From an uncultured Burkholderiales bacterium (lineage in GTDB: Bacteria > Pseudomonadota > Gammaproteobacteria > Burkholderiales > Burkholderiaceae_C), in NCBI GenBank assembly GCA_903952885.1, contig CAJBHE010000195.1, positions 1 to 8,621 on the forward strand: a DNA stretch of 8,621 nucleotides, given 5' to 3'. Below are positions 1 through 5,915 of the stretch, in pieces (position 1 is the first letter of the stretch; each line of letters opens with the position of its first letter). Below the pieces are notes generated by a model. The model did not search any database. It saw nothing but the letters and a program-made list of their open reading frames with translations, and was not told the origin of the DNA. Both the position numbers and the translations under genes were made by a program.

Positions 1-299
1 CGCGCAGCCAGCAGCGCAGCTTGCTGGGCGTAGGTGGTGCTGGCAAATTTATCTTTGATGTCCGCGACGGCGCGATCCAACAAAGCAGTGTCCCCACTGA
101 CGGCGGCACGCTCAACCGTGTCGTACAACACCGCCGATTGCGCCGACTGTTTGGTTGAATAAGATTCCCAACCCATCCAAGCAGCGTATCCACCCAAGAC
201 AGCAATGAGGACCCATGTGATGAGGTCGCCCCAGCGCTTCCAAAAATGCTTGAGTTCGTCCAGTTGTTCTTGTTCTTCGAGGTCGAGAGGTGATGCCAT
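1..299 (-). CDS. yfgM: YfgM-like membrane-anchored TPR protein (ancillary SecYEG subunit), 5' part only
   Basis: The reading frame starts at ATG 299-297 and stays open to the left edge, giving the first 99 residues. Residues 1-23 are a charged, acidic cytoplasmic tail (MASPLDLEEQEQLDELK...), residues about 24-44 form one hydrophobic membrane helix, and an Ala-rich helical region follows, beginning like the TPR_21 fold. This is the layout of E. coli YfgM, an inner-membrane protein with a periplasmic TPR-like domain that associates with SecYEG and the chaperone PpiD. Position supports the call: yfgM directly follows hisS in many proteobacteria and precedes bamB and der. The gap to hisS is 52 bases. 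No good Shine-Dalgarno sequence lies before the ATG, so expression may depend on read-through from hisS. The C-terminal half is outside the window. The family call rests on architecture and synteny more than on motifs. Confidence 0.82.
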   Translation of the reverse strand, partial: MASPLDLEEQEQLDELKHFWKRWGDLITWVLIAVLGGYAAWMGWESYSTKQSAQSAVLYDTVERAAVSGDTALLDRAVADIKDKFASTTYAQQAALLAA

Positions 300-342
300 G
301 ATGATCAATGATTAACTAAAAAAATGTAACGAATTGTAGGGC

Positions 343-360
343 GCGGCTTGGTTAAGCCAC
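343..360 (-). other. small hairpin spanning the hisS stop codon
   Basis: On the minus strand a 7-bp stem (GTGGCTT pairing with AAGCCGC, one G-T wobble) with an AACC loop contains the hisS stop codon at 354-352. A run of seven T residues lies about 20 bases further downstream, at 318-324. The stem and T run are too far apart for a standard intrinsic terminator, and yfgM is expected to be in the same operon. It may be a partial terminator, an RNA-stability element or chance. Confidence 0.25.
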
Positions 361-1713
361 GGTTTGAGGCTGAACCAAGGCCTGCGCCAGTTTGGCGGCC
401 AATCGAACTGCCACATCGGCCAAGGGCAACGCCTCTTGCGCCCCTGCGCCGTCACGCAAAGCTTTGAGGGTGACTTCGCCACGCGCCAACTCGTCGCCAC
501 CAAAAATGAGTGCGAACTGTGCGCCACTGCCATCGGCTTTTTTGAACTGCGATTTCATGCTGCCCATGCCCTCGCCTGCACCCGCGTGCATTTGCACCGA
601 CATGCCCTGCGCACGGAGTGTTTGGATGGTTTTGAACACGACTGGTAAAGCCGATGCATCAGGCACGATGGCGTAAACATCTGGCCCCACAGCCTCGGGC
701 AATGTGCCCTGCTCTTTGAGCAACTCGAGCACACGCTCGACGCCCAAAGCCCAGCCCACGGCAGGTGCGGGCTTGCCACCCACTTGCTCAATCAGATAGT
801 CGTAACGGCCACCGCCACAAATAGTGCCTTGCGAGCCCAAGCGGTCGGTCACAAACTCAAACACGGTGAGGTTGTAGTAATCCATGCCACGCACCAATCG
901 TGGGTTGATGAGGTAACTCACACCACTCGCATCCAAAATCGCTTTCACCGCATTGAAGTGGGCCAGCGATGCTTCGCCCAAAAAGTCGATCAACTTTGGT
1001 GCGGCTTCCACCACGGTTTGCATGGCGGGGTTCTTGGTGTCCAAGATGCGCAACGGGTTAGTGTGCAAGCGGCGCTTGGCTTCTTCATCGAGCACATCGA
1101 CGTGGGCTTCTAAGTGGGCAATCAAAGCGGTGCGGTGCGCCGCACGCTCATTCGGTTGACCCAAGCTGTTGAGCTCCAAGCGCACGTCTTGCAAACCCAA
1201 CTCTTGCCACAGCGTGGCAGCCAACAAAATGAGTTCGGCATCCACCTCAGCACCCGGAAAGCCCAAGGCCTCTGCGCCGATTTGGTGGAACTGCCGATAG
1301 CGGCCGCGTTGTGGGCGCTCGTGGCGAAACATGGGGCCCATGTAATACAGGCGCTGACCACCGTTGTAGAGCATGTTGTGCTCAACCACCGCGCGCACCA
1401 CACCCGCAGTGGCCTCGGGACGCAGCGTGAGTTGCTCGCCGTTCAAACGATCCTCGAAGGAGTACATCTCCTTCTCCACAATGTCGGTCACCTCTCCCAA
1501 ACCACGCACAAACAAAGCGGTGGGTTCAACGATGGGCGTGCGCAAGTTGCGATACGCGTGGCGTGCCATCAAGCCGCGCACTTTGTCTTCCAGCCACTCC
1601 CATTGGGCGGAGGCTGGAGGCAGCAAGTCGTTCATGCCTTTGACAGCGGTCAAGGCTTGGGCTTTGGCAGGTCTTGTTATTGTGTTTTCTGTCGTCACGA
1701 TAGGCAGGCGCAC
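352..1713 (-). CDS. hisS: histidyl-tRNA synthetase (HisRS)
   Basis: Class II aminoacyl-tRNA synthetase that charges tRNA-His with histidine using ATP in the cytoplasm; essential for translation. Numbering from the GTG at 1713 (453 residues), the conserved KGMNDLLPP start of the catalytic domain is at 25-33, TLRPE at 96-100, motif 2 (GPMFRHERPQRGRYRQFHQ) at about 126-144, the histidine-specific LVRGMDYYN at 273-281, CGGGRYDYL at 299-307, and motif 3 (PAVGWALGVERV) at 317-328. The anticodon-binding domain fills about 345-445. The start is uncertain: neither GTG 1713-1711 nor the in-frame GTG 1698-1696 has a clear Shine-Dalgarno sequence. The second gives a 448-residue protein with a more typical N-terminus. 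The gene begins 3 bases (or 18) after the ispG stop, so it is probably translated by coupling. It is somewhat longer than the 424-residue E. coli enzyme, at both ends. Confidence 0.97.
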   Translation of the reverse strand: MRLPIVTTENTITRPAKAQALTAVKGMNDLLPPASAQWEWLEDKVRGLMARHAYRNLRTPIVEPTALFVRGLGEVTDIVEKEMYSFEDRLNGEQLTLRPEATAGVVRAVVEHNMLYNGGQRLYYMGPMFRHERPQRGRYRQFHQIGAEALGFPGAEVDAELILLAATLWQELGLQDVRLELNSLGQPNERAAHRTALIAHLEAHVDVLDEEAKRRLHTNPLRILDTKNPAMQTVVEAAPKLIDFLGEASLAHFNAVKAILDASGVSYLINPRLVRGMDYYNLTVFEFVTDRLGSQGTICGGGRYDYLIEQVGGKPAPAVGWALGVERVLELLKEQGTLPEAVGPDVYAIVPDASALPVVFKTIQTLRAQGMSVQMHAGAGEGMGSMKSQFKKADGSGAQFALIFGGDELARGEVTLKALRDGAGAQEALPLADVAVRLAAKLAQALVQPQTVA

Positions 1714-1716
1714 GGA

Positions 1717-2976
1717 TTAACCGAAGCGTTTTTCAATGTAGTTTTCAACAATTTGGTGGAACTCTTGCGCGATGTTGTCGCCGCGCAAGGTCATGGTTTT
1801 TTCGCCGTCGATGAACACGGGCGCTGCAGGCGCTTCGCCGCTGCCGGGCAGGCTGATGCCGATGTCGGCATGCTTGCTTTCGCCTGGGCCATTCACGATA
1901 CAACCCATCACCGCTACTTTGAGGTTTTCCACTCCTGGGTATTGGGTGCGCCACACAGGCATTTGAGCGCGCAAGAAGTCGTCAATCGACTTGGCCATTT
2001 CTTGGAAGGTCGTGCTGGTGGTGCGACCACAACCAGGACAAGCCGTGACGCTGGGCACAAAGGTGCGCAGACCCAAGGCTTGCAAAATTTCAGAGGCAAT
2101 CACCACCTCTTGCGTACGGGCTCCGCCGGGCTGAGGTGTGAGCGATACACGGATGGTGTCACCAATACCTTCTTGCAACAAAATAGACAAAGCCGTGGCA
2201 GAAGCCACCGTGCCCTTGGTGCCCATGCCCGCTTCGGTCAAGCCCAGATGCAAGGGGTAATTGCAGCGCTGAGCCAACTCGCGGTAAACCGCAATCAGGT
2301 CTTGCACGCCACTGACTTTGCAACTCAGCAAAATTTGTTCGGGCGACATACCCATGCTCTGCGCCAGTTGCGCCGATTCAATGGCTGAGGTGATCAAAGC
2401 CTCGTACATGACTTGCCTGGCCTCAAAGGGTTGAACACGCAAGGCGTTTTCGTCCATCAACTTGGCCAACAAATCTTGGTCCAAGCTGCCCCAATTAACG
2501 CCGATGCGCACAGGTTTGTTAAAGCGCATGGCGGCTTCAATCATTTGGCCAAATTGCTTGTCGCGCTTGTCGCCCTTGCCCACGTTGCCAGGGTTGATTC
2601 GGTACTTCGATAACGCTTGTGCACAGTCTGGAAACTCAGTGAGCAAACGGTGACCGTTGTAATGGAAGTCACCAATCAGTGGGACGTTGATGCCCATCTT
2701 ATCGAGCTGCTCGCGCACATGCGGCACGGCAGCGGCTGCTTCGGGGGTGTTGACCGTGATGCGCACGAGCTCTGAACCCGCTAGGGCCAGTTCTTTGATT
2801 TGAATGGCTGTACCAATCACATCGACTGTGTCGGTGTTGGTCATGGACTGCACCCGCACGGGGGCGTCGCCACCAACGGTCACGGTATGGTCACCCCACG
2901 CCACTCGCGCTTGCAAGCTGCGGCGTGATTTGGGTTGTGACAAGGCAATGCCTTGCAGTTGCTCGTTATTTGCCAT
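1717..2976 (-). CDS. ispG: 4-hydroxy-3-methylbut-2-en-1-yl diphosphate synthase (IspG/GcpE)
   Basis: Iron-sulfur enzyme of the MEP (non-mevalonate) isoprenoid pathway. It converts 2-C-methyl-D-erythritol 2,4-cyclodiphosphate to HMBPP, the substrate of IspH, using a [4Fe-4S] cluster. From ATG 2976-2974 the protein has 419 residues. The N-terminal TIM barrel starts near residue 24 (VAWGDHTVTVGG) and includes VQSMTNTDT at about 42-50 and IGDFHYNGH at about 101-109. The C-terminal cluster domain shows the ligands in ACPGCGRT (Cys313, Cys316) and GCIVNGPGE (Cys359, Glu366). A GTG at 2994 would add six residues, but the strong AGGAG Shine-Dalgarno sequence at 2987-2983 lies inside that extension and sits 6 bases before ATG 2976, so the ATG is chosen. 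The start overlaps the last 11 bases of rodZ. The short bacterial form is seen, without the extra middle domain of plant-type enzymes. Confidence 0.97.
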   Translation of the reverse strand: MANNEQLQGIALSQPKSRRSLQARVAWGDHTVTVGGDAPVRVQSMTNTDTVDVIGTAIQIKELALAGSELVRITVNTPEAAAAVPHVREQLDKMGINVPLIGDFHYNGHRLLTEFPDCAQALSKYRINPGNVGKGDKRDKQFGQMIEAAMRFNKPVRIGVNWGSLDQDLLAKLMDENALRVQPFEARQVMYEALITSAIESAQLAQSMGMSPEQILLSCKVSGVQDLIAVYRELAQRCNYPLHLGLTEAGMGTKGTVASATALSILLQEGIGDTIRVSLTPQPGGARTQEVVIASEILQALGLRTFVPSVTACPGCGRTTSTTFQEMAKSIDDFLRAQMPVWRTQYPGVENLKVAVMGCIVNGPGESKHADIGISLPGSGEAPAAPVFIDGEKTMTLRGDNIAQEFHQIVENYIEKRFG

Positions 2977-3616
2977 CTGACACTCCTGAGGCACTAGCGG
3001 ATGTTGAAGCGCTGGCTGCTTGATCGACCAGCGCTGAAGAATGAACCGTGGTCACGACCAGGTTGCTGGACTTGATTTCGGACACAGGCGGCACCTCCTC
3101 GGTCGACGGTAAGGAAATGGCAGGCATCACGGGGGCGACAACCATGCCATCTGTGGGCTCATCTTTGAAAACCAGTAAACCATGAATATCAGGCCAAAAC
3201 CCAATCATCAAAGCCAATGCCAAGACAGCAAGAGCAGCCCAACGCATGGGCGAGAACAAGCGGACCACTGCCACAAAACTTGACTGAGGCAAAAAAGACG
3301 GGCGATCCAAAGGAAAATCCAAACCACGCTCATTTTTAGCCGCCAAACGAGACACATCTTGACTAGGCAACAAAGCCAACACAGGGGCTGCATCTACCTT
3401 CAACTGACGGCATACAGCCAAGGCTAAGGCACGCGCAAACATGGCATCGGGCAACTCATCCAAACGGTCAGCTTCCAGAGCTTCGAGCTTGGCAGGCGTC
3501 ACGCGCAGGGCCTGCGCTAACTGATCTAACTTGAAACCTTGAACTTCGCGAAGTTGACGCAGCAACGCGCCCGGTGATGGGCTGGGGTTGGTTGATGGTG
3601 TTGTTTCTTCGGTCAT
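2966..3616 (-). CDS. rodZ: RodZ-like HTH/transmembrane protein lacking the C-terminal periplasmic domain
   Basis: RodZ is an inner-membrane cytoskeletal adaptor that links MreB to the elongation machinery and helps set rod shape. This 216-residue protein has the expected cytoplasmic helix-turn-helix domain of the HTH_25 type at about 16-80 (GALLRQLREVQGFKLDQLAQ, then a Leu/Ala-rich segment through RLDELPDAMFARAL). A single membrane helix follows at about 124-143 (MRWAALAVLALALMIGF). Only about 73 residues come after it, Pro/Val/Ser-rich and ending in an Ala/Ser repeat. The usual RodZ periplasmic beta domain (DUF4115) and its linker are not visible; family members are generally 300 residues or more. 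The ATG at 3616 is fixed by an in-frame TGA 9 bases upstream. The start has no good Shine-Dalgarno sequence and is 60 bases after the pilW stop. Identity also rests on the conserved place between pilW and ispG. It may be a reduced but working RodZ or a decaying one. Confidence 0.85.
   Translation of the reverse strand: MTEETTPSTNPSPSPGALLRQLREVQGFKLDQLAQALRVTPAKLEALEADRLDELPDAMFARALALAVCRQLKVDAAPVLALLPSQDVSRLAAKNERGLDFPLDRPSFLPQSSFVAVVRLFSPMRWAALAVLALALMIGFWPDIHGLLVFKDEPTDGMVVAPVMPAISLPSTEEVPPVSEIKSSNLVVTTVHSSALVDQAASASTSASASGVSDGK
2983..2987 (-). promoter_or_regulatory. ispG ribosome binding site inside the 3' end of rodZ
   Basis: AGGAG on the minus strand, 6 bases before the ispG ATG at 2976. 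It lies within the last codons of rodZ, upstream of the rodZ TAA at 2968-2966. It decides the ispG start in favour of ATG 2976 over GTG 2994 and supports translational coupling of the two genes. Confidence 0.8.
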
Positions 3617-3676
3617 CGGTTTTCAGGTTTTTCTGGGCACATGCATGAAACGTGCAGCGAGTTAAGGTGAGTAGGG

Positions 3677-4195
3677 TTATTTGTTAAGCTGGCGAGCTTT
3701 GCAAAGCGCCATGGCTTGACGGGTTTTGTCTCCCTGTCGGTAGCTGGGCTGAGCCAAGGCACGATCAAACTGCGTTTGAGCTTCAGTAAATTTATTCTGC
3801 TCGCACAAAAACCAGCCATAGTTGTGTTGGATAGGGGCTAGTTCGGTTGCGCGCAAGGGTGCCTTTGAAGAAAGCGCAATTGCTTGTTCAAAACTTTGTT
3901 GCGCCAGGATCGGCGCATTGTCGCGTTGGTGGATGAGACCCAACAAGCCATAAGCATCGGCGTAGCTTGGGTCAATTTGCAAAGCGGCGCGCACTTCTTG
4001 CTGCGCCACATCGTTTTGGTTTTGTTCGAAATAGGCACTGGCCAGACTCAGCCGGCGCATGGCGCGTTGACGCGTGCTATCTGGCTCGGATTGAGTGAGT
4101 GTGTCGATCTGCTTAGAAGGAGAACTGCAAGCACTTAGCACGCAGACTGCAGCAATCAACATACACACAACAGCCGACAAACGCCGCACGCTCAT
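3677..4195 (-). CDS. pilW: PilW/PilF-type TPR lipoprotein, apparently C-terminally shortened
   Basis: PilW (PilF in Pseudomonas) is an outer-membrane lipoprotein pilotin needed for assembly and stability of the type IV pilus secretin. The 172-residue product begins with a lipoprotein signal peptide (MSVRRLSAVVCMLIAAVCVL) and the lipobox LSAC, with Cys23 as the lipidated residue. Three TPR units are visible: about 44-78 (SLASAYFEQNQNDVAQQEVR), 79-113 (AYGLLGLIHQRDNAPILAQQ) and 120-151 (HNYGWFLCEQNKFTEAQTQF). The HNYGWFLCEQ and FDRALAQPSY segments are typical of the family. The protein ends near the first helix of the next TPR, whereas family members usually have about 250 residues and roughly six repeats. 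ATG 4195 overlaps the rlmN stop as ATGA and has AGGAG at 4205-4201, 5 bases upstream, so the start is firm. Whether the short form still works in pilus assembly cannot be told from this window. Confidence 0.85.
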   Translation of the reverse strand: MSVRRLSAVVCMLIAAVCVLSACSSPSKQIDTLTQSEPDSTRQRAMRRLSLASAYFEQNQNDVAQQEVRAALQIDPSYADAYGLLGLIHQRDNAPILAQQSFEQAIALSSKAPLRATELAPIQHNYGWFLCEQNKFTEAQTQFDRALAQPSYRQGDKTRQAMALCKARQLNK

Positions 4196-5322
4196 AACGA
4201 CTCCTGCATGAGCGAAATAACGCGCTGCTTGGCCATACGTGCATCGACCTTGGTGCGGTCTTTCACGTCACCAGCCAGCTGACCGCAAGCCGCATCAATA
4301 TCGTCACCTCGTGTCTTGCGCACAGTGGTAATGATGCCGGCTTCGCTAAGCTGCAGGGCAAACGCTTTGACCGTGGCCGCGCTTGAACGCGTGAGGCCGG
4401 ACGCAGGAAACGGGTTGAACGGAATCAAGTTGAACTTGCAAGGCAAAGGCTCGCCTAAGCCCCGCTTGGGCTTGACCAAATCAATCAAGGCTTGCGCATG
4501 TTCGGGCTGGTCGTTGACACCATCCAACATGCAATATTCAAAGGTGATGAAGTCACGGGGTGCGTGCGCCAAATAACGGCGGCAAGCATCCATCAATTCG
4601 TGCAAAGGGTATTTGCGGTTAAGTGGCACCAAGTTGTCGCGCAGAGCGTCGGTGGGCGCGTGCAACGACACAGCCAAGGCCACTGGGGCATCGAGCCCCA
4701 AGCGGTCCATCATGGGTACAACGCCTGATGTTGACACCGTCACACGGCGGCGTGACAAACCATAGCCATGGTCGTCCAACATTGAGCGCAAAGCAGGTAC
4801 CAAGGCGCTGAAGTTTTGCAGGGGCTCGCCCATGCCCATCATCACCACGTTGGAGATGACGCGCTCGGTGGTGTTGAACTGTTTGCGCAGTGTGTGCTCG
4901 GCAAACCAGAGCTGCGACAAGATTTCACCCGTGGTGAGGTTGCGGCTAAAGCCTTGGTGGCCCGTCGAGCAAAAGCGGCAGCCAACGGCACAACCTGCTT
5001 GCGAGGAGATGCACAAGGTGCCTCTGTCGTCTTCTGGAATAAACACGGTTTCAACGGCATTGCCGTCGCCCACGTCGAACAACCACTTGATGGTGCCGTC
5101 GGCAGAGTCGTGTCTAGAAATCGGGTTGAGTGGCTGAACCTGTGCGCAGGTTTTCAGCTTTTCGCGCAGCGACTTGGCGAGATCAGACATCTGATCAAAG
5201 TCTTGTGCGCCTTTTTGGTGAATCCACCGAAACAGCTGTGTGGCGCGGAAACGTTTTTCGCCCAAGCGCTCACAAAAAACGGCCAAACCGTCGAGATCAA
5301 AATCAAGCAGGTTGGCCGTCAT
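4192..5322 (-). CDS. rlmN: dual-specificity RNA methyltransferase RlmN (radical SAM)
   Basis: Radical SAM enzyme that methylates C2 of adenosine 2503 in 23S rRNA and of adenosine 37 in some tRNAs, tuning the peptidyl transferase centre and decoding accuracy. The 376-residue protein has an N-terminal RNA-binding helical region (1-90) and a radical SAM barrel. The cluster-binding CX3CX2C motif is CAVGCRFC, with Cys111, Cys115 and Cys118. The two catalytic cysteines match those of E. coli RlmN: Cys104 in GTLCISSQ (equivalent to C118) and Cys346 in AACGQL (equivalent to C355, the methyl carrier). MGMGEPLQN (162-170), TVSTSG (195-200) and VSLHAP (218-223) are also conserved. ATG 5322 is 44 bases after the ndk stop and has only a poor Shine-Dalgarno sequence. 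The 3' end overlaps pilW by 4 bases. Length and key residues are normal. Confidence 0.97.
   Translation of the reverse strand: MTANLLDFDLDGLAVFCERLGEKRFRATQLFRWIHQKGAQDFDQMSDLAKSLREKLKTCAQVQPLNPISRHDSADGTIKWLFDVGDGNAVETVFIPEDDRGTLCISSQAGCAVGCRFCSTGHQGFSRNLTTGEILSQLWFAEHTLRKQFNTTERVISNVVMMGMGEPLQNFSALVPALRSMLDDHGYGLSRRRVTVSTSGVVPMMDRLGLDAPVALAVSLHAPTDALRDNLVPLNRKYPLHELMDACRRYLAHAPRDFITFEYCMLDGVNDQPEHAQALIDLVKPKRGLGEPLPCKFNLIPFNPFPASGLTRSSAATVKAFALQLSEAGIITTVRKTRGDDIDAACGQLAGDVKDRTKVDARMAKQRVISLMQESL
4201..4205 (-). promoter_or_regulatory. pilW ribosome binding site inside the end of rlmN
   Basis: AGGAG on the minus strand, 5 bases before the pilW ATG at 4195, in the final rlmN codons. Together with the ATGA overlap it supports this start and coupled translation. 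Confidence 0.75.
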
Positions 5323-5366
5323 ATTTATTCGCCAACGCAGGGGTTGCCCACCGCGTCGATTGGCTT

Positions 5367-5789
5367 TCAGTGACCGTAAACGTTCATGCCAGCGAAGAAG
5401 AAGCCGATTTCAACAGCGGCTGTTTCAGCAGCGTCAGAACCGTGCACAGCGTTGGCATCGATGCTGTCAGCAAAGTCAGCGCGGATGGTGCCAGGAGCTG
5501 CGTCTTTGGGGTTGGTAGCACCCATCAAGTCACGGTTTTTCAAAATCGCGCCTTCGCCTTCAAGCACTTGGATCATGACAGGGCCAGAGACCATGAAGTC
5601 AACCAAATCTTTGAAAAAAGGACGTGCTTTGTGCACAGCGTAAAACTGCTCTGCTTCGCCGCGTGACAGGTGAGCCATGCGAGCAGCCACAACTTTCAAG
5701 CCAGCCGCTTCGAAGCGAGCGTAAATTTGGCCGATGACGTTCTTAGCAACGGCGTCTGGCTTGATGATGGAGAGAGTACGTTCGGTCAT
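5367..5789 (-). CDS. ndk: nucleoside diphosphate kinase
   Basis: Cytoplasmic enzyme that passes the terminal phosphate from ATP to other (deoxy)nucleoside diphosphates through a phospho-histidine intermediate, keeping NTP and dNTP pools balanced. At 140 residues it has the standard bacterial length. The N-terminal TERTLSIIKPDAVAKN is the family start, HKARPFFKDLVDFMVSGP (53-70) forms part of the substrate site, ATNPKDAAPGTIRADFA (91-107) is the conserved loop, and the active-site histidine is His116 in NAVHGSD. All expected residues are present. The start at 5789 has an AGGGA Shine-Dalgarno sequence 8 bases upstream (5802-5798). It is the first gene after a 126-bp gap, and that gap carries AT-rich promoter-like sequence, so ndk probably heads the transcript that continues into rlmN and beyond. 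Confidence 0.98.
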   Translation of the reverse strand: MTERTLSIIKPDAVAKNVIGQIYARFEAAGLKVVAARMAHLSRGEAEQFYAVHKARPFFKDLVDFMVSGPVMIQVLEGEGAILKNRDLMGATNPKDAAPGTIRADFADSIDANAVHGSDAAETAAVEIGFFFAGMNVYGH

Positions 5790-5797
5790 TTGGATTT

Positions 5798-5802
5798 TCC
5801 CT
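5798..5802 (-). promoter_or_regulatory. ndk ribosome binding site
   Basis: AGGGA on the minus strand, 8 bases before the ndk ATG. It is among the clearer sites in the window and agrees with high expression of ndk. Confidence 0.6.
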
Positions 5803-5824
5803 GTATTGACTGTGATTGAAACTT

Positions 5825-5857
5825 TTTATATGCAATGTGCGGAGGCGCATATTTTAA
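5825..5857 (-). promoter_or_regulatory. possible sigma-70 type promoter for ndk and the genes after it
   Basis: On the minus strand the gap before ndk contains an AT-rich TTAAAA at 5857-5852 and a CATATAAAA stretch around 5832-5824. CATATA (5832-5827) as -10 gives a 19-base spacer, and TATAAA (5830-5825) gives 21, both longer than the ideal 17. The fit to consensus is therefore weak. The call rests mostly on AT content, placement at the head of the ndk run and the possible terminator just upstream. Confidence 0.35.
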
Positions 5858-5883
5858 CCGTTTCGAGGGATTTCCCTAGAAAG

Positions 5884-5909
5884 AGCAAGCATTTTTGATG
5901 CATCTTGCT
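5884..5909 (-). terminator. possible intrinsic terminator after rluB
   Basis: Directly after the rluB stop (5918-5916) the minus strand can fold AGCAAG (5909-5904) with CTTGCT (5889-5884). A further CAT/ATG pairing (5900-5898 with 5892-5890) continues past a 3-base bulge, and the loop is CAAAA. What follows is CTTTCTAGGG, a poor U-tract, so efficiency is uncertain. Position between two operon-like groups favours a terminator or attenuating hairpin. Confidence 0.4.
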
Positions 5910-5915
5910 TGTGAT

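Noticed and set aside
333..338. TACAAT on the minus strand between hisS and yfgM, considered as a -10 box.
   Set aside because: No acceptable -35 element lies at the right distance, and the gene order suggests read-through from hisS.
1114..2388. A 424-codon open frame on the plus strand across the end of ispG and start of hisS.
   Set aside because: It lies antisense to two clearly conserved genes, shows no recognisable domain, and is His/Gln/Arg-rich as expected from reading such codon usage backwards.
3613..3819. A 68-codon minus-strand frame overlapping the end of pilW, considered as a frameshifted continuation of PilW.
   Set aside because: Its sequence has no TPR pattern, and only 60 bases remain before rodZ, too few for the missing repeats, so a single frameshift does not explain the short protein.
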